A stretch of 64,000 bases of DNA from Yersinia massiliensis (GTDB lineage: Bacteria > Pseudomonadota > Gammaproteobacteria > Enterobacterales > Enterobacteriaceae). Made by a program: the position numbers and the translations under genes. Position 1 is the first letter of the stretch. Each line of letters opens with the position of its first letter. Location of the stretch: NCBI RefSeq assembly GCF_003048255.1, contig NZ_CP028487.1, positions 3,348,001-3,412,000 on the forward strand. The letters run 5' to 3'. Positions 8,781 through 19,715 of the stretch are shown here, piece by piece. The notes beneath the pieces were generated by a model. That model was not told the DNA's origin, made no database searches, and worked only from the letters and a program-made list of their open reading frames with translations.

Positions 8781-11588
8781 CTATTCAACGGTCAGCGCGT
8801 CATTAACCAGAGCTTGTTGCTGTTTCTGGTGTACGGAAATGTATCCAACTGCCGGTGAAGCGGATGCTGGGCGGCCTGCATAACGCAAGGAAGCACCAAA
8901 TGGAATCACTTCGCGGAAGTTGTGTTGGCTGCAGTACCATGCGCCTTGGTTAAGCGGCTCTTCTTGGCACCAGACGAAATCATGCACATGAGCGAATTGC
9001 TCCAACACAGCCTGAACGGCGTGGTGTGGGAACGGATAAAGCTGCTCAATACGCACGATAGCAACATCGGTTTGACCATTCTTGCGGCGCTGTTCCAACA
9101 GGTCATAATAGACTTTGCCAGAACACATCACGACACGCTTAATGCCTTTCGGATCCATCTCGTCGATTTCACCGATAGCAGGCAAGAAAGTCCCATTCGC
9201 CAATTCATCCAGCGAAGATATTGCCAACGGATGACGTAACAGTGATTTAGGTGACATCACGACCAACGGCCGACGCATTCCACGCAACGCCTGACGACGA
9301 ATCATGTGGTAAACCTGCGCCGGTGTTGATGGGATACACACTTGCATATTTTGTTCAGCACAAAGTTGCAGGTAGCGTTCCAAGCGTGCAGATGAGTGCT
9401 CTGGACCTTGGCCTTCGTAGCCATGTGGTAACAGCATCACCAACCCACACATCCGGCCCCATTTCTGCTCGCCAGAACTAATAAACTGATCGATAACGAC
9501 CTGAGCACCGTTGGCAAAGTCACCGAACTGCGCTTCCCAAATGGTCAAGGTACGCGGTTCTGCCGTAGCGTAACCATATTCAAATGCCAAGACAGCTTCT
9601 TCCGACAGCACTGAGTCCCAAACTTGGAAGTCGCCCTGTCCGCTGTGTACATTCGACAAAGGTACGTAAACTGAGCCATTTTTTTGATTATGGATGACAG
9701 CATGACGATGGAAGAAAGTCCCACGTCCTGCATCTTCACCCGACAGGCGAATTGGAATACCTTCATCAACCAGTGTCGCGTAAGCCAATGTTTCAGCGCC
9801 GCCCCAGTCGAATGGCTTCTCACCACTGGCCATCAAAGCACGATCGCTATAAATCTTGGCGACACGAGATTGCATTTCAATGGCTTCTGGTGCATGGCTG
9901 ATACGACGCGCCAACTCTTGCAGGCGTTTCATTTCAACTTTGCTTGGATATTCTTCATCCCATTCATGGTTCAGATACGGTGACCACGTGAAGGATTGCA
10001 GATTCATCGGACGCCACTCTTCTACTACGCAGTCGCCATGATCCAAAGCGTCACGATAAAGATTGACCATTTCAGTGGCATCTTCCAAGGTCGCAATGTT
10101 TTGCTCGGTCAGCTTATCCGCATAGATTTTGCGTGGTGTCGGGTGTTTTTTGATCTTCTGATACATCACTGGCTGCGTTGCACTTGGCTCATCGGCTTCG
10201 TTATGCCCATGGCGGCGATAGCAAACCAGATCGATCATCACGTCACGTTTAAAGGTGTTACGGAAATCCAGTGCTAGGCGAGTCACAAACGCCACCGCTT
10301 CAGGATCATCAGCATTCACGTGGAAGATCGGTGCCTGTACCATTTTGGCAATGTCAGTACAGTACTGGGTAGAACGGGCATCCAGTGGGTTTGAGGTGGT
10401 AAACCCAATCTGGTTATTGATAACAATGCGCACCGTCCCGCCAACTTCATAGCCGCGGGCTTGTGACATGTTCAATGTTTCTTGCACCACACCTTGGCCA
10501 GCAATGGCCGCATCACCGTGGATGGTGATTGGCAGTACCATGTTGCTACGGGCTTCATCCAGACGATCACGACGTGCGCGGACAGAACCGATAACGACGG
10601 GGCTAACAATTTCCAGATGTGATGGGTTAAAGGCCAGTGCTAAGTGAACCAGACCGCCTTCTGTTTCTACATCAGAGGAAAAGCCCTGATGATATTTAAC
10701 GTCACCCGTCCCCAGATGTTCTTTATGCTTACCGGAAAACTCATCAAACAAATCTTCCGGTTTCTTACCGAGTACGTTAATCAGTACGTTCAGACGGCCA
10801 CGGTGAGCCATCCCTAGCACGACTTCACGAGTGCCATTTTTACCCGCATGGCGGATCATCTCTTTGAGCATGGTGACCAGTGAATCGCCACCCTCCAGCG
10901 AGAATCGCTTCGCACCTGGGAATTTAGCCCCTAAATAACGTTCCAGACCTTCAGCAGCAGTCAGTTCGCTTAGGAAGCGACGCTTCTCTTCTTCGCTGAA
11001 TGTTGGTTTCCCGACGACTGATTCAATACGCTGTTGTAGCCAGCGTTTCTCTTCAGTGTTGGTAATGTGCATGTATTCAGCGCCAATTGAACCGCAGTAG
11101 GTCTGTTTGAGAGCCGCATACAGGTCAGACAGCTTCATGGTTTCTTTGCCGATAGCAAAAGAGCCCACATTGAAGGTGTTCTGGAAATCGGCGTCAGTCA
11201 GGTTGTGATAGGAAGGCTCGAGGTCTGGTACAGACTCTTGCTTCCATAAACCGAGTGGGTCAAGGTTAGCATGTTGATGGCCGCGGAAGCGGAAGGCATT
11301 GATTAACTGCAACACCTTAACTTGTTTGGCATCATTTTCAGGATCGCTGATGGATGAGTTATAACGCGAGGGGTCCTTCGCCAAGCGACGGAAATACTCA
11401 CGCGTTTGAGAGTGGAACTGATCAGGTTTTACACCCGTTGTAGGTAGTTGTTGAAAAATTGAACGCCAACTATCATCAACGGAACCAGGATCAGTTAAAA
11501 AGTCTTCATAGAGCTGCTCTATGTAGGACTGGTTCGCGCCCGCCAGATAGGAGGAATCCAGCCAGGCCTTCATTGCGCCGTTCTGCAT
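8781..11588 (-). CDS. sucA: 2-oxoglutarate dehydrogenase E1 component
   Basis: 935 residues from the second of two adjacent ATGs (MQNGAMKAWLDSSYLAGANQ, matching the E. coli start; the first ATG at 11591 adds one residue). Thiamine-diphosphate dehydrogenase: the pyrophosphate-binding segment is ITIHGDAAIAGQG, and GMAHRGRLNVL and RRHGHNEADEPS are family hallmarks. It decarboxylates 2-oxoglutarate and succinylates the SucB lipoyl group. An AGGGA Shine-Dalgarno is 7 bases before the chosen ATG. It is separated from sdhB by a 272-base spacer full of inverted repeats, where a sucA promoter is expected. Confidence 0.97.
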   Translation of the reverse strand: MQNGAMKAWLDSSYLAGANQSYIEQLYEDFLTDPGSVDDSWRSIFQQLPTTGVKPDQFHSQTREYFRRLAKDPSRYNSSISDPENDAKQVKVLQLINAFRFRGHQHANLDPLGLWKQESVPDLEPSYHNLTDADFQNTFNVGSFAIGKETMKLSDLYAALKQTYCGSIGAEYMHITNTEEKRWLQQRIESVVGKPTFSEEEKRRFLSELTAAEGLERYLGAKFPGAKRFSLEGGDSLVTMLKEMIRHAGKNGTREVVLGMAHRGRLNVLINVLGKKPEDLFDEFSGKHKEHLGTGDVKYHQGFSSDVETEGGLVHLALAFNPSHLEIVSPVVIGSVRARRDRLDEARSNMVLPITIHGDAAIAGQGVVQETLNMSQARGYEVGGTVRIVINNQIGFTTSNPLDARSTQYCTDIAKMVQAPIFHVNADDPEAVAFVTRLALDFRNTFKRDVMIDLVCYRRHGHNEADEPSATQPVMYQKIKKHPTPRKIYADKLTEQNIATLEDATEMVNLYRDALDHGDCVVEEWRPMNLQSFTWSPYLNHEWDEEYPSKVEMKRLQELARRISHAPEAIEMQSRVAKIYSDRALMASGEKPFDWGGAETLAYATLVDEGIPIRLSGEDAGRGTFFHRHAVIHNQKNGSVYVPLSNVHSGQGDFQVWDSVLSEEAVLAFEYGYATAEPRTLTIWEAQFGDFANGAQVVIDQFISSGEQKWGRMCGLVMLLPHGYEGQGPEHSSARLERYLQLCAEQNMQVCIPSTPAQVYHMIRRQALRGMRRPLVVMSPKSLLRHPLAISSLDELANGTFLPAIGEIDEMDPKGIKRVVMCSGKVYYDLLEQRRKNGQTDVAIVRIEQLYPFPHHAVQAVLEQFAHVHDFVWCQEEPLNQGAWYCSQHNFREVIPFGASLRYAGRPASASPAVGYISVHQKQQQALVNDALTVE

Positions 11589-11591
11589 CAT

Positions 11592-11860
11592 GATCCCTTA
11601 AGCTTTGAAGCTTCAGTTTTCGCCGTGGTTAACATATACACCGTAATATCAACGGTTTGCCGTAAAAACGGTTCACTCGACATGCTCAATGCACGTTCTG
11701 TTATGGACCTTAACGGTCCCGTTCAAGGAACCTCTAAAAACGGACAGCTTGCCGGTTTTTAGAGATTCCCTACCTTGAAGCTACCTGGGGAATCATTCCC
11801 CAGGTTAATAAACTCACATCATGCACTACGTTGCAACTATCATTAGCGATGCTTTAACGA
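11592..11860. repeat. sdhB-sucA spacer with nested palindromes
   Basis: Several dyads occur in a row: GGACC-TTAAC-GGTCC (11705-11719); an extended hairpin with outer arms TTCAAGG/CCTTGAA (11722-11728 and 11773-11779) and inner arms CTCTAAAAACGG/CCGGTTTTTAGAG (11732-11743 and 11752-11764); and a perfect odd-centred palindrome at 11783-11805 with 11-base arms (ACCTGGGGAAT). No coding potential was seen. It may be a miniature palindromic element or a set of mRNA hairpins separating the sdh and suc parts of the transcript. Confidence 0.75.
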
Positions 11861-12577
11861 TTACGCGCCACGCTGTAACAACATAGACTTAATGTGACCA
11901 ATCGCTTGGGTTGGGTTAAGACCTTTAGGACAAACACTGACACAATTCATGATGCTATGGCAGCGGAAAACACTGAAAGCGTCGTCCAGATCATCCAATC
12001 GTGCTGATGTTTCGGTATCACGGCTATCTATCAAGAAGCGATAGGCAGCCAGCAGCCCTGCCGGACCGACAAACTTATCGGGATTCCACCAGAATGACGG
12101 GCAAGAGGTTGAACAACAAGCACATAAGATGCACTCGTACAGACCATCCAGCTTTTCGCGTTGTTCAGGCGATTGTAAATGCTCACGCGCTGGCGGATTT
12201 TTGCCATCATTTAAGAGATAAGGCTTAATTTTCTCGTACTGAGTATAAAACTGCCCCATGTCGACGACTAAATCCCGCACCACCGGTAGCCCCGGTAATG
12301 GGCGAATCACAATCTTCTTATTACCTTTTTGCAACGCTGAGATTGGCGTGATACATGCCAAGCCGTTTTTGCCATTCATATTCAGACCATCGGAACCGCA
12401 AACACCCTCACGACAGGAGCGACGAAACGATAGCGTTGGATCTGTTTCCTTCAACTGGATAAGTGCATCCAGCAACATCATATCCCGGCCTTCTTCCGCT
12501 TCCAGCGTGTAATCTTGCATGTGCGGCGCGTTATCGACGTCCGGGTTATAGCGATAAATTGAGAACTCAAGTTTCAT
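11861..12577 (-). CDS. sdhB: Succinate dehydrogenase iron-sulfur subunit
   Basis: 238 residues, equal to E. coli SdhB. The [2Fe-2S] loop CREGVCGSDGLNMNGK keeps the Cys-Cys-Asp-Cys ligand pattern. The [4Fe-4S] and [3Fe-4S] clusters are bound by CILCACCSTSCPSFWW and CHSIMNCVSVCPKG. It carries electrons from the SdhA flavin to ubiquinone at the SdhCD membrane anchor. It is the last gene of sdhCDAB, 54 bases after sdhA. Confidence 0.98.
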   Translation of the reverse strand: MKLEFSIYRYNPDVDNAPHMQDYTLEAEEGRDMMLLDALIQLKETDPTLSFRRSCREGVCGSDGLNMNGKNGLACITPISALQKGNKKIVIRPLPGLPVVRDLVVDMGQFYTQYEKIKPYLLNDGKNPPAREHLQSPEQREKLDGLYECILCACCSTSCPSFWWNPDKFVGPAGLLAAYRFLIDSRDTETSARLDDLDDAFSVFRCHSIMNCVSVCPKGLNPTQAIGHIKSMLLQRGA

Positions 12578-12631
12578 GATCTATTCCTCCGCAACGGGTT
12601 AGGGTTTAACCCTATCAACACAACACATGCC

Positions 12632-14398
12632 TTAATAAGAACGCACTTTCGGCGGGAAGGCGGGGCGTAGCTTAGGTTGCATGTTTACCTCACGGCGGGT
12701 CATGCTTTCAGTGTCTGGCAAATACAGCGAGTGGCACAGCCAGTTCGCATCATCACGTTCTGGGAAGTCGAAGCGACTATGCGCGCCACGGCTTTCGGTA
12801 CGGAAGTTTGCTGACACAGCGGTGGAAAACGCGGTTTCCATCAGGTTATCCAATTCCAAACATTCAATACGTTGGGTATTGAACTCACTGGAAGTGTCAT
12901 CCAGACGGGCATTTTGCAGACGTTCACGGATAACTTTCAGTTCTTCCAAGCCGTTTGCCATGGCATCACCTTCACGGAAGACCGAGAAGTTATTCTGCAT
13001 GCAGGCTTGTAGTGCTTTACGGATCTCAACTGGGTCTTCACCTGAACGGGTGTTATTCCAACGATTCATGCGATCGAGTGAAGCTTCAATATCTGAATCG
13101 CTAGCATCGCGGCTGGCACCCTGCTCCATCAATGACTCTTGCAGATGCATGCCAGCAGCGCGACCAAATACCACCAGGTCCAGTAATGAGTTGCCCCCCA
13201 AACGGTTTGCACCATGGACGGAAACACAGGCAATTTCACCGACAGCGAACAGACCAGGGATTACAACATCTTCACCCTTTTCATTTACGGTGATCGCCTG
13301 ACCCGTCACTTTGGTTGGGATCCCGCCCATCATGTAATGGCACGTTGGGATCACTGGAATAGGTTCTTTGACTGGGTCGACGTGGGCAAAGGTACGTGAT
13401 AACTCCAGAATACCCGGCAGACGGGACTCCAGCACATCTTTACCTAAGTGATCCAACTTCAGTTTGGCATGTGGACCCCAAGGACCATCACAACCACGGC
13501 CTTCACGGATTTCGATCATAATGGAACGTGCCACTACGTCACGACCCGCCAAATCTTTGGCGTTCGGGGCATAACGTTCCATAAAGCGCTCGCCGTGCTT
13601 ATTCAGCAAATAACCGCCTTCGCCACGGCAGCCTTCTGTGACCAGTACCCCTGCACCGGCGATACCGGTCGGGTGGAACTGCCACATTTCCATATCCTGC
13701 ACGGGTACACCCGCACGCAGTGCCATACCAACACCGTCACCGGTATTAATGTGCGCATTGGTGGTGGATTGATAAATGCGCCCCGCTCCGCCTGTTGCCA
13801 ATATCGTTGCACTAGCTTTGAAATAAACCACTTCACCGGTTTCAATGCAGATAGCGGTACAGCCAACGAAAGCCCCGTCCTGATTCTTCACTAAATCCAA
13901 GGCATACCATTCAGAAAAAATGGTGGTGTGGTTTTTCAGGTTTTGCTGATAAAGGGTGTGCAGCAGTGCATGCCCTGTACGGTCAGCCGCCGCCGCAGTA
14001 CGTGCGGCTTGCCCACCGCCAAAGTTCAGCGACTGTCCACCGAATGGACGCTGATAAATGCTGCCATCGTCTAAACGGGAGAAAGGTAACCCCATGTGTT
14101 CCAGTTCCAGAACCGCTTCTGGGCCGGTTTTACACATATACTCGATAGCGTCTTGGTCACCGATATAATCAGAACCTTTGACGGTGTCATACATGTGCCA
14201 TTCCCAGTTGTCTTCGTGGGTATTACCCAAGGCAACGGTAATACCGCCCTGTGCAGACACGGTATGAGAACGAGTCGGGAAAACTTTAGATATCAGGGCG
14301 CAAGACAGCCCCATTTGGGAAATTTGCAGCGCGGCGCGCATACCTGCACCACCTGCACCAATAACAACAGCATCAAACTCTCTGACCGGCAGTTTCAT
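12632..14398 (-). CDS. sdhA: Succinate dehydrogenase flavoprotein subunit
   Basis: 588 residues, equal to E. coli SdhA. The N-terminal FAD motif is [14 protein letters not shown] (11-24). The covalent FAD attachment is His45 in [12 protein letters not shown]. The active-site region [21 protein letters not shown] and the C-terminal [11 protein letters not shown] are present. It oxidises succinate to fumarate on the cytoplasmic face of the membrane, linking the TCA cycle to the quinone pool. It is immediately adjacent to the sdhD stop (14399). Confidence 0.98.
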   Translation of the reverse strand: MKLPVREFDAVVIGAGGAGMRAALQISQMGLSCALISKVFPTRSHTVSAQGGITVALGNTHEDNWEWHMYDTVKGSDYIGDQDAIEYMCKTGPEAVLELEHMGLPFSRLDDGSIYQRPFGGQSLNFGGGQAARTAAAADRTGHALLHTLYQQNLKNHTTIFSEWYALDLVKNQDGAFVGCTAICIETGEVVYFKASATILATGGAGRIYQSTTNAHINTGDGVGMALRAGVPVQDMEMWQFHPTGIAGAGVLVTEGCRGEGGYLLNKHGERFMERYAPNAKDLAGRDVVARSIMIEIREGRGCDGPWGPHAKLKLDHLGKDVLESRLPGILELSRTFAHVDPVKEPIPVIPTCHYMMGGIPTKVTGQAITVNEKGEDVVIPGLFAVGEIACVSVHGANRLGGNSLLDLVVFGRAAGMHLQESLMEQGASRDASDSDIEASLDRMNRWNNTRSGEDPVEIRKALQACMQNNFSVFREGDAMANGLEELKVIRERLQNARLDDTSSEFNTQRIECLELDNLMETAFSTAVSANFRTESRGAHSRFDFPERDDANWLCHSLYLPDTESMTRREVNMQPKLRPAFPPKVRSY

Positions 14399-14746
14399 TT
14401 AAGCACCCCACACCACAATTGTTCCATATAAGAGGTAGACCAGCAGCGTAACCACGACGGCAAGTTGCAGCACCAATCGGATCGCTAGTGGTTTTACATA
14501 GTCCGTTAACACCTGCCACAGACCAATCCAAGCGTGAGCCAGAATCGACAGTAATGTCAGCAGGGTAAATACTTTTGTGATGTGCGAAGCGAAGAAGCCA
14601 CGCCAGATTTCATAGGTGATATCTGGGACGATAATCACGAAGCCCAGAATATAAAGAATATATAGAGTGATGACGATTGCAGAAGCACGCAGTAACAGCC
14701 AGTCGTGTACTCCATTACGCCCTAACGCAGAAGCATTGCTTACCAT
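14399..14746 (-). CDS. sdhD: Succinate dehydrogenase membrane anchor subunit SdhD
   Basis: 115 residues from [20 protein letters not shown], the E. coli length; the longer open frame reaching 14875 runs into sdhC and is not the true start. Three membrane helices. His71 (LAHAWIG, haem ligand region) and Asp82-Tyr83 (LTDYVKP, quinone site) sit where the E. coli residues do. Its start overlaps the end of sdhC by 7 bases. It forms the haem b and quinone-binding anchor with SdhC. Confidence 0.96.
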   Translation of the reverse strand: MVSNASALGRNGVHDWLLLRASAIVITLYILYILGFVIIVPDITYEIWRGFFASHITKVFTLLTLLSILAHAWIGLWQVLTDYVKPLAIRLVLQLAVVVTLLVYLLYGTIVVWGA

Positions 14747-15129
14747 ACGAGGACTCCAGCTAAAACTGACAGCACCAAGGTTAACACCATTGTTACTTGG
14801 GCGGAGCGGGTCCCCGCAGCCAAGCTCTCTTCGATATAGCCAAAATCCATCAGCAAGTGGCGGATGCCACCGCAAACGTGATAGGCCAGCGCAGTGAGTA
14901 TTCCCCAGAAGATGAATTTAACAATAAAGCTATTCATGATCGCCGCAGCTTGCATGAATCCATCTTGCGAGGAAACAGACAAACCTAACAGCCAGAGGAG
15001 GATACCAACGGCAACGAAAGTCATTACGCCAGAGACGCGGTGTAAAATGGACGCTATCGCAGTAACAGGAAATCGGATCGTTTGCAGATCCAAATTGACA
15101 GGTCTTTGTTTTTTCACGTTTTTGCCCAC
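14740..15129 (-). CDS. sdhC: Succinate dehydrogenase cytochrome b556 subunit SdhC
   Basis: 129 residues, the E. coli length, starting [20 protein letters not shown]. Three membrane helices. Quinone-site Ser27 and Arg31 are in TAIASILHR and the haem ligand His84 is in [11 protein letters not shown]. It is the first gene of the sdhCDAB-sucABCD transcript and divergent from gltA across 762 bases. Confidence 0.97.
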   Translation of the reverse strand: MGKNVKKQRPVNLDLQTIRFPVTAIASILHRVSGVMTFVAVGILLWLLGLSVSSQDGFMQAAAIMNSFIVKFIFWGILTALAYHVCGGIRHLLMDFGYIEESLAAGTRSAQVTMVLTLVLSVLAGVLVW

Positions 15130-15891
15130 ACAGCTCTTATTTTAATTTCCATCCTCCGGGCCTGGGCGGGGATCAGACAGCGTCAAGAGTTTAAACCCTT
15201 CACATCACACATTTGGCATAACATCCTGAATGCTTCATGGCGTGTTTTTATAACGCTGGGTGCTCCTACTTCAGGGTAATCCGGAGACCTGGCGGCAGTA
15301 TAGGGGGTTCACATTCTTATTACAATTCCCACACAATCTGATTGGGAACATTTCCCCTGAACAGTGATTAGGATCACGATTTACATAATTTACATAAAAT
15401 TAATTATCTGATTTGACAAAGAATAAACATTTAACTTACAACTAGTGTCGAAATAGGTCATATCATTCACTAAAGGTCTACGTATACACTTCCCCATAAG
15501 CCTGAGTTATGTAACAGTGTAATGAATGAATATCCCCATACAAATCGTAGGCACTAAATTATAAAAGATAAGAATCTGACAAATCGTTAACAACTTAATT
15601 ACATACCTGTTAATCCAACTCATCGGATCGCGGGCTGCATTGGTGAGATACTCTGTACCCTACGTCGCATGCTTGATCCAAAAAAATTTGGCGAATGTAG
15701 TAAGACCGAAAAATAACGAACCCCTACGAACTTACGCTGATAAGTTAATCGGATAAGTGAAAACGGTGACTTACTCGGCAACGTCAAATCTGAAGAGTAA
15801 ACGATGAATTAAACAGAGCAGTGCTGCCTGTCAGGTAAATAGGCTATTTTAGTTGTTAGAGGTTTTAAAATAAGCGCTAAGGAGACTGTAA
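15130..15891. promoter_or_regulatory. sdhC / gltA divergent control region
   Basis: 762 bases with no convincing gene. In E. coli this region integrates ArcA and CRP control of both gltA and sdh. Seen here are a good CRP site (15363-15378) and two GTTAA blocks about two helical turns apart (15586-15590 and 15609-15613) that could be part of an ArcA array. No exact transcription starts were assigned. Confidence 0.6.
15363..15378. promoter_or_regulatory. Candidate CRP site between sdhC and gltA
   Basis: AGTGA-N6-TCACG closely fits TGTGA-N6-TCACA, with one mismatch in each half. It lies about 235 bases upstream of sdhC and about 515 bases upstream of gltA, so it more likely serves sdh. CRP control of this locus is known in E. 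coli. Confidence 0.6.
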
Positions 15892-17175
15892 ATGGCTAAT
15901 AAAAAGGCGACGCTGAATCTAGAAGGCGAAGCTGCGATCGAACTGGGCGTGCTATCCCCAACCCTCGGCACTGACGTTATTGACGTCCGCACCTTAGGTT
16001 CGAAAGGTTATTTTACCTTTGACCCCGGTTTTACCTCTACCGCATCCTGCGAATCAAAAATCACTTACATTGATGGTGATGAAGGCATTCTGCTGCACCG
16101 TGGCTTCCCGATTGCCCAGTTGGCAAAAGAATCTACCTATTTGGAAGTTTGCTACATTCTGCTGTATGGCGAAACACCGACGGCTGAAGAGTACGAAACG
16201 TTCAGAACCACGGTCACCCGCCATACCATGATTCACGAGCAGATTACCCGTCTGTTCCACGGTTTCCGCCGCGATTCACACCCAATGGCAGTATTATGTG
16301 GTGTTACAGGCGCACTGGCTGCCTTCTACCATGATGCGCTTGATGTGAATAACGAACGCCACCGCGAAATCACCGCCTTCCGTCTGCTGTCCAAAATGCC
16401 GACCGTTGCCGCGATGTGCTACAAATACTCGCTGGGTCAGCCTTTTGTTTATCCGCGTAATGACCTGTCGTATGCCGGTAATTTCCTGCACATGATGTTC
16501 TCCACGCCGTGTGAAAAATACGAAGTCAATCCAGTGCTAGAGCGCGCGATGGATCGCATTTTCATTCTGCATGCTGACCATGAGCAAAACGCGTCGACTT
16601 CAACAGTGCGTACCGCAGGTTCTTCAGGTGCGAACCCGTTTGCGTGTATCGCCGCGGGTATCGCCTCTTTGTGGGGGCCAGCTCACGGTGGTGCAAACGA
16701 AGCTTGCTTGAAGATGCTGGAAGAGATCAAAAGCGTAGAACACATTCCTGAATTCATCCGCCGCGCGAAAGACAAAAATGACTCTTTCCGTCTGATGGGC
16801 TTTGGTCATCGTGTGTACAAAAACCACGACCCACGCGCGACCGTTATGCGTGAAACCTGTCATGAAGTGCTGAAAGAGCTAAACCTGAACGACAACCTGC
16901 TGGAAGTCGCGATGGAGCTGGAGCGTATCGCACTGAACGACCCGTACTTCATTGAGAAGAAACTGTACCCGAACGTAGACTTCTATTCAGGTATCATCCT
17001 GAAAGCGATGGGGATCCCTTCTTCCATGTTTACGGTGATGTTCGCGATTGCCCGTACCATCGGCTGGATTGCTCACTGGAATGAAATGCACGATGACGGC
17101 ATTAAAATCGCTCGTCCGCGTCAACTTTATACCGGTTACGCTGAGCGTGATTTTAAAAGCCAATTAGAGAAGTAA
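15892..17175 (+). CDS. gltA: Citrate synthase, type II
   Basis: 427 residues, the E. coli length. The catalytic triad is visible: His265 ([11 protein letters not shown]), His306 ([15 protein letters not shown]) and Asp363 ([11 protein letters not shown]), counting Met1. The N-terminal extension of the hexameric, NADH-inhibited type II enzymes is present. It condenses oxaloacetate with acetyl-CoA, the entry step of the TCA cycle. AAGGAG precedes the ATG. It is a single gene with its own terminator at 17198-17223. Confidence 0.98.
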   Translation: MANKKATLNLEGEAAIELGVLSPTLGTDVIDVRTLGSKGYFTFDPGFTSTASCESKITYIDGDEGILLHRGFPIAQLAKESTYLEVCYILLYGETPTAEEYETFRTTVTRHTMIHEQITRLFHGFRRDSHPMAVLCGVTGALAAFYHDALDVNNERHREITAFRLLSKMPTVAAMCYKYSLGQPFVYPRNDLSYAGNFLHMMFSTPCEKYEVNPVLERAMDRIFILHADHEQNASTSTVRTAGSSGANPFACIAAGIASLWGPAHGGANEACLKMLEEIKSVEHIPEFIRRAKDKNDSFRLMGFGHRVYKNHDPRATVMRETCHEVLKELNLNDNLLEVAMELERIALNDPYFIEKKLYPNVDFYSGIILKAMGIPSSMFTVMFAIARTIGWIAHWNEMHDDGIKIARPRQLYTGYAERDFKSQLEK

Positions 17176-17197
17176 GCCGATTGATGCTTGCTAGAAG

Positions 17198-17223
17198 AAA
17201 CGCCACCGTTAGGTGGCGTTTTT
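17198..17223 (+). terminator. gltA terminator
   Basis: AACGCCACC-GTTA-GGTGGCGTT hairpin followed by a T-tract, 23 bases after the gltA stop. The converging pcp gene ends at 17235; the A-run on the left arm may also help stop that transcript. Confidence 0.93.
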
Positions 17224-17234
17224 ATTGATCTCGA

Positions 17235-17882
17235 CTAGTGAATGGCCCCGCCGGAGATATGCAAATCATGCTCAATTTGCAACGCGACTGATATCGCTAA
17301 CTCCAAGGCTATCAATACCGATTGCGTCGACATACTTGGCGCACCAGGATGAGCCACCGCCTGCTCTGGCAAATAAGGGATATGAATAAATCCCCCTTTT
17401 ACATCGCTATTCATCTGATTCAATCGATGCAATAGGCCATACATCACGTGGTTACAGACATAAGTCCCTGCTGTTTGAGAAACCGAAGCCGGTATCCCCG
17501 CATCACGTATCCCTTGCACCATGGCTTTTATCGGCAAACGGGTAAAATAGGCCGCTGGGCCATCTTCAACGATGGGCTGATCGACCGGTTGATGACCCAA
17601 ATTGTCCGGAATTCGTGCATCATCAATGTTAATCGCAACACGTTCGATAGTAATATCGGCCCGTCCCCCAGCCTGACCAATGGCTAACACGAGTGTGGGT
17701 TGAACATCGTCCATCGCGGCATTTAGTGCGGTGAGTGCTTCGCCAAAAGCACAAGGTAGTTGGCGGGCCACCACTCTGACCCCACCCAACATTAAATCAT
17801 TCAGCTGCTTAACCACTTCCCACGAAGGATTCACTCGCTCTCCGCCAAAGGGCTCAAACCCAGTAATAAGTACGCTTTTCAT
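17235..17882 (-). CDS. pcp: Pyrrolidone-carboxylate peptidase
   Basis: 215 residues, peptidase family C15. The catalytic residues fit the family: Glu80 ([11 protein letters not shown]), Cys143 ([11 protein letters not shown]) and His167 ([10 protein letters not shown]). It removes N-terminal pyroglutamate (5-oxoproline) from peptides in the cytoplasm. It is the last gene of a minus-strand cluster, 8 bases after the DUF979 gene, downstream of the pxpBCA 5-oxoprolinase genes, so the released 5-oxoproline can be opened to glutamate by its own neighbours. Confidence 0.96.
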   Translation of the reverse strand: MKSVLITGFEPFGGERVNPSWEVVKQLNDLMLGGVRVVARQLPCAFGEALTALNAAMDDVQPTLVLAIGQAGGRADITIERVAINIDDARIPDNLGHQPVDQPIVEDGPAAYFTRLPIKAMVQGIRDAGIPASVSQTAGTYVCNHVMYGLLHRLNQMNSDVKGGFIHIPYLPEQAVAHPGAPSMSTQSVLIALELAISVALQIEHDLHISGGAIH

Positions 17883-17890
17883 TGGCTCTC

Positions 17891-18910
17891 CTAGAGGAAC
17901 ATCAGGAAATAGAGCAAAAATACGTTCACTATTAATAGCGTAACGCCGGTCGGTATCTGTGCTTTGATCACCGCGTTTTTATCTGGTAATTCCAACAAGG
18001 CAGCAGGAACAATATTAAAGTTGGCCGCCATTGGCGTCATCAATGTACCGCAGTAACCGGAGAACATCCCGATCGCGGCCATTACCGCCGGATTGCCGCC
18101 ATGTTGTAACACCAAGATAGGAATACCGATACCCGCCGTCACAATAGGGAATGCGGCAAACGCATTGCCCATAATCATGGTGAGCACTGCCATGCCAATA
18201 GCATAGACGGCGACGGCGACAAAGCGATGATCAACAGCCAGATACTCTTGAGTCAGGTGTGCAATGGCGGTGCCGACACCGGCCGTGGTAAACAGCAAGC
18301 CCAGTGTTGCCAGAATCTGCGGCAAGATAAACGCCCAGCCAATCGAGTCCAGCAAGCGCCGAGCCTCCTGTACCGGTTGCGCAGCCGTCTCATGAGTCAT
18401 GACCACCGCAATGATTAAGCCCAACACACAGCCCACCGTCATTGAGAACAAAGTAACTAAGGTCGCGTGATTACCCGCACCAAACAGCCATAAATCCAAG
18501 GCAGGAATGTTATTAAACAGCAAGACGCCAATGACCGTGACCACTGGGATCGTCAACGCAGGAATAAACAGCCGGTTACCGAGTCGTTTAGCGCTCACTT
18601 CACGCTCTTGCGGTGTCCGCTGATGGTAGCTACCGAGTTTTACGCCACCAAAGCCCGCAATCAGCGCCATCACGATCACCACGAGGCCGACAGTAATATG
18701 CAAGATGCGCTTCTCATCTGGCCCTTCGCCGCCCAATGCATTCGCTAAACGGTAAGTCCAGTCGCCCACCAAGAAAACCAGCCCGTACAGCCCCCAGAAC
18801 AAACCTGTCGTGAAGCGGCGGGGGTTGGCTTTATCCCGAAATGACATCACCGCGACCATCAGTAAAACGACACCAGCTAGCCAGTATAAATATTGTTGTT
18901 GGAAGATCAT
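17891..18910 (-). CDS. DUF979 membrane protein, putative 5-oxoproline transporter component
   Basis: 339 residues, polytopic with roughly nine to ten hydrophobic segments. It is recognised as a DUF979 protein by its pairing with DUF969 and sequence such as [20 protein letters not shown] and [24 protein letters not shown], which resembles transporter re-entrant loops. Its start overlaps the DUF969 stop by 4 bases (ATGA). DUF969/DUF979 pairs commonly cluster with pcp or pxp genes and have been proposed to carry 5-oxoproline; the exact substrate is inferred from context. Confidence 0.8.
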   Translation of the reverse strand: MIFQQQYLYWLAGVVLLMVAVMSFRDKANPRRFTTGLFWGLYGLVFLVGDWTYRLANALGGEGPDEKRILHITVGLVVIVMALIAGFGGVKLGSYHQRTPQEREVSAKRLGNRLFIPALTIPVVTVIGVLLFNNIPALDLWLFGAGNHATLVTLFSMTVGCVLGLIIAVVMTHETAAQPVQEARRLLDSIGWAFILPQILATLGLLFTTAGVGTAIAHLTQEYLAVDHRFVAVAVYAIGMAVLTMIMGNAFAAFPIVTAGIGIPILVLQHGGNPAVMAAIGMFSGYCGTLMTPMAANFNIVPAALLELPDKNAVIKAQIPTGVTLLIVNVFLLYFLMFL

Positions 18911-19638
18911 TTGGCATCTCCCTTAGTGGCCAAGGCAGCGTCATTCAGTGCAGTGAGTTCAGCAGCGAGATGTTTATCCAAACGTTGCAGGCGATAAGCG
19001 TGAATCAAGAAAGCACAAATGGCTGTCGGTATCCCCCATAGTGCGATATGTAGCGGCTCGGTCTGAATGCCACCTGACTCCAGCATAAAGTTATGCATGA
19101 AGATAATGGCACCGAAAGCGACAAAGATATCTTCACCGAAGAACAGGCCAACGTTATCTGTTGCCGCAGACATCGCCCGCAGGCGATAGCGCACTTTTTC
19201 GGGCAACTCACCGTAACGGGTTTTCGCTGCCCCTTCTGCCATAGGAGCCAGCAATGGCCGTACCATTTGCGCGTGACCACCAAGGCTGGTTAAACCCAGC
19301 GCTGCCGTACCTTCGCGCACAAACAGATACACAATCAATAAGCGGCCAGAGGTGGCACTTTTAATGTGCGAAATCCACGCCTGAGCACGCTCTTTCAAGC
19401 CGTGCCGCTCCAGCAAACCGATCACAGCCAGAGGTAAGAGCAAAATCAGCGGTAGGTTACGGGTATTAAGAAAACCCTCACCCAGTTTTTCTAGGATAGT
19501 GGCGATGGGCATAAACGCTGCCAGACCCGTGATGATACCGGCAGAAATCACCACTAACACCGCGTTGATGCGCAGTAAAAAGCCAATAACAATTGCCGCG
19601 ATACCGATCAGCGGCCACATATTTACCGTTTGTTCCAA
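18907..19638 (-). CDS. DUF969 membrane protein, putative 5-oxoproline transporter component
   Basis: 243 residues with about six hydrophobic helices (MWPLIGIAAIVIGFLLRINA at the start) and the family segment GLTSLGGHAQMVRPLLAPMAEGAA. It is the partner of the DUF979 protein and translationally coupled to it. It lies 158 bases after pxpA; that spacer contains a short tandem duplication. The two proteins probably form one permease of the ion-transporter type. The function is not established from the sequence alone. Confidence 0.8.
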   Translation of the reverse strand: MEQTVNMWPLIGIAAIVIGFLLRINAVLVVISAGIITGLAAFMPIATILEKLGEGFLNTRNLPLILLLPLAVIGLLERHGLKERAQAWISHIKSATSGRLLIVYLFVREGTAALGLTSLGGHAQMVRPLLAPMAEGAAKTRYGELPEKVRYRLRAMSAATDNVGLFFGEDIFVAFGAIIFMHNFMLESGGIQTEPLHIALWGIPTAICAFLIHAYRLQRLDKHLAAELTALNDAALATKGDAK

Positions 19639-19715
19639 GGTGACTCTCCTGTCATAAATAATTTTAATGTCATAAATGCAAAGGGGTAATACTCTGCCGC
19701 TCGGGCTCAGCGGTT

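Noticed and set aside
12681..13301. 206-codon plus-strand frame opposite sdhA
   Set aside because: Antisense shadow, Ser/Arg-rich; sdhA is complete and conserved on the other strand.
14747..14875. N-terminal extension of sdhD
   Set aside because: It lies within sdhC; the 115-residue version matches the known SdhD length and start.
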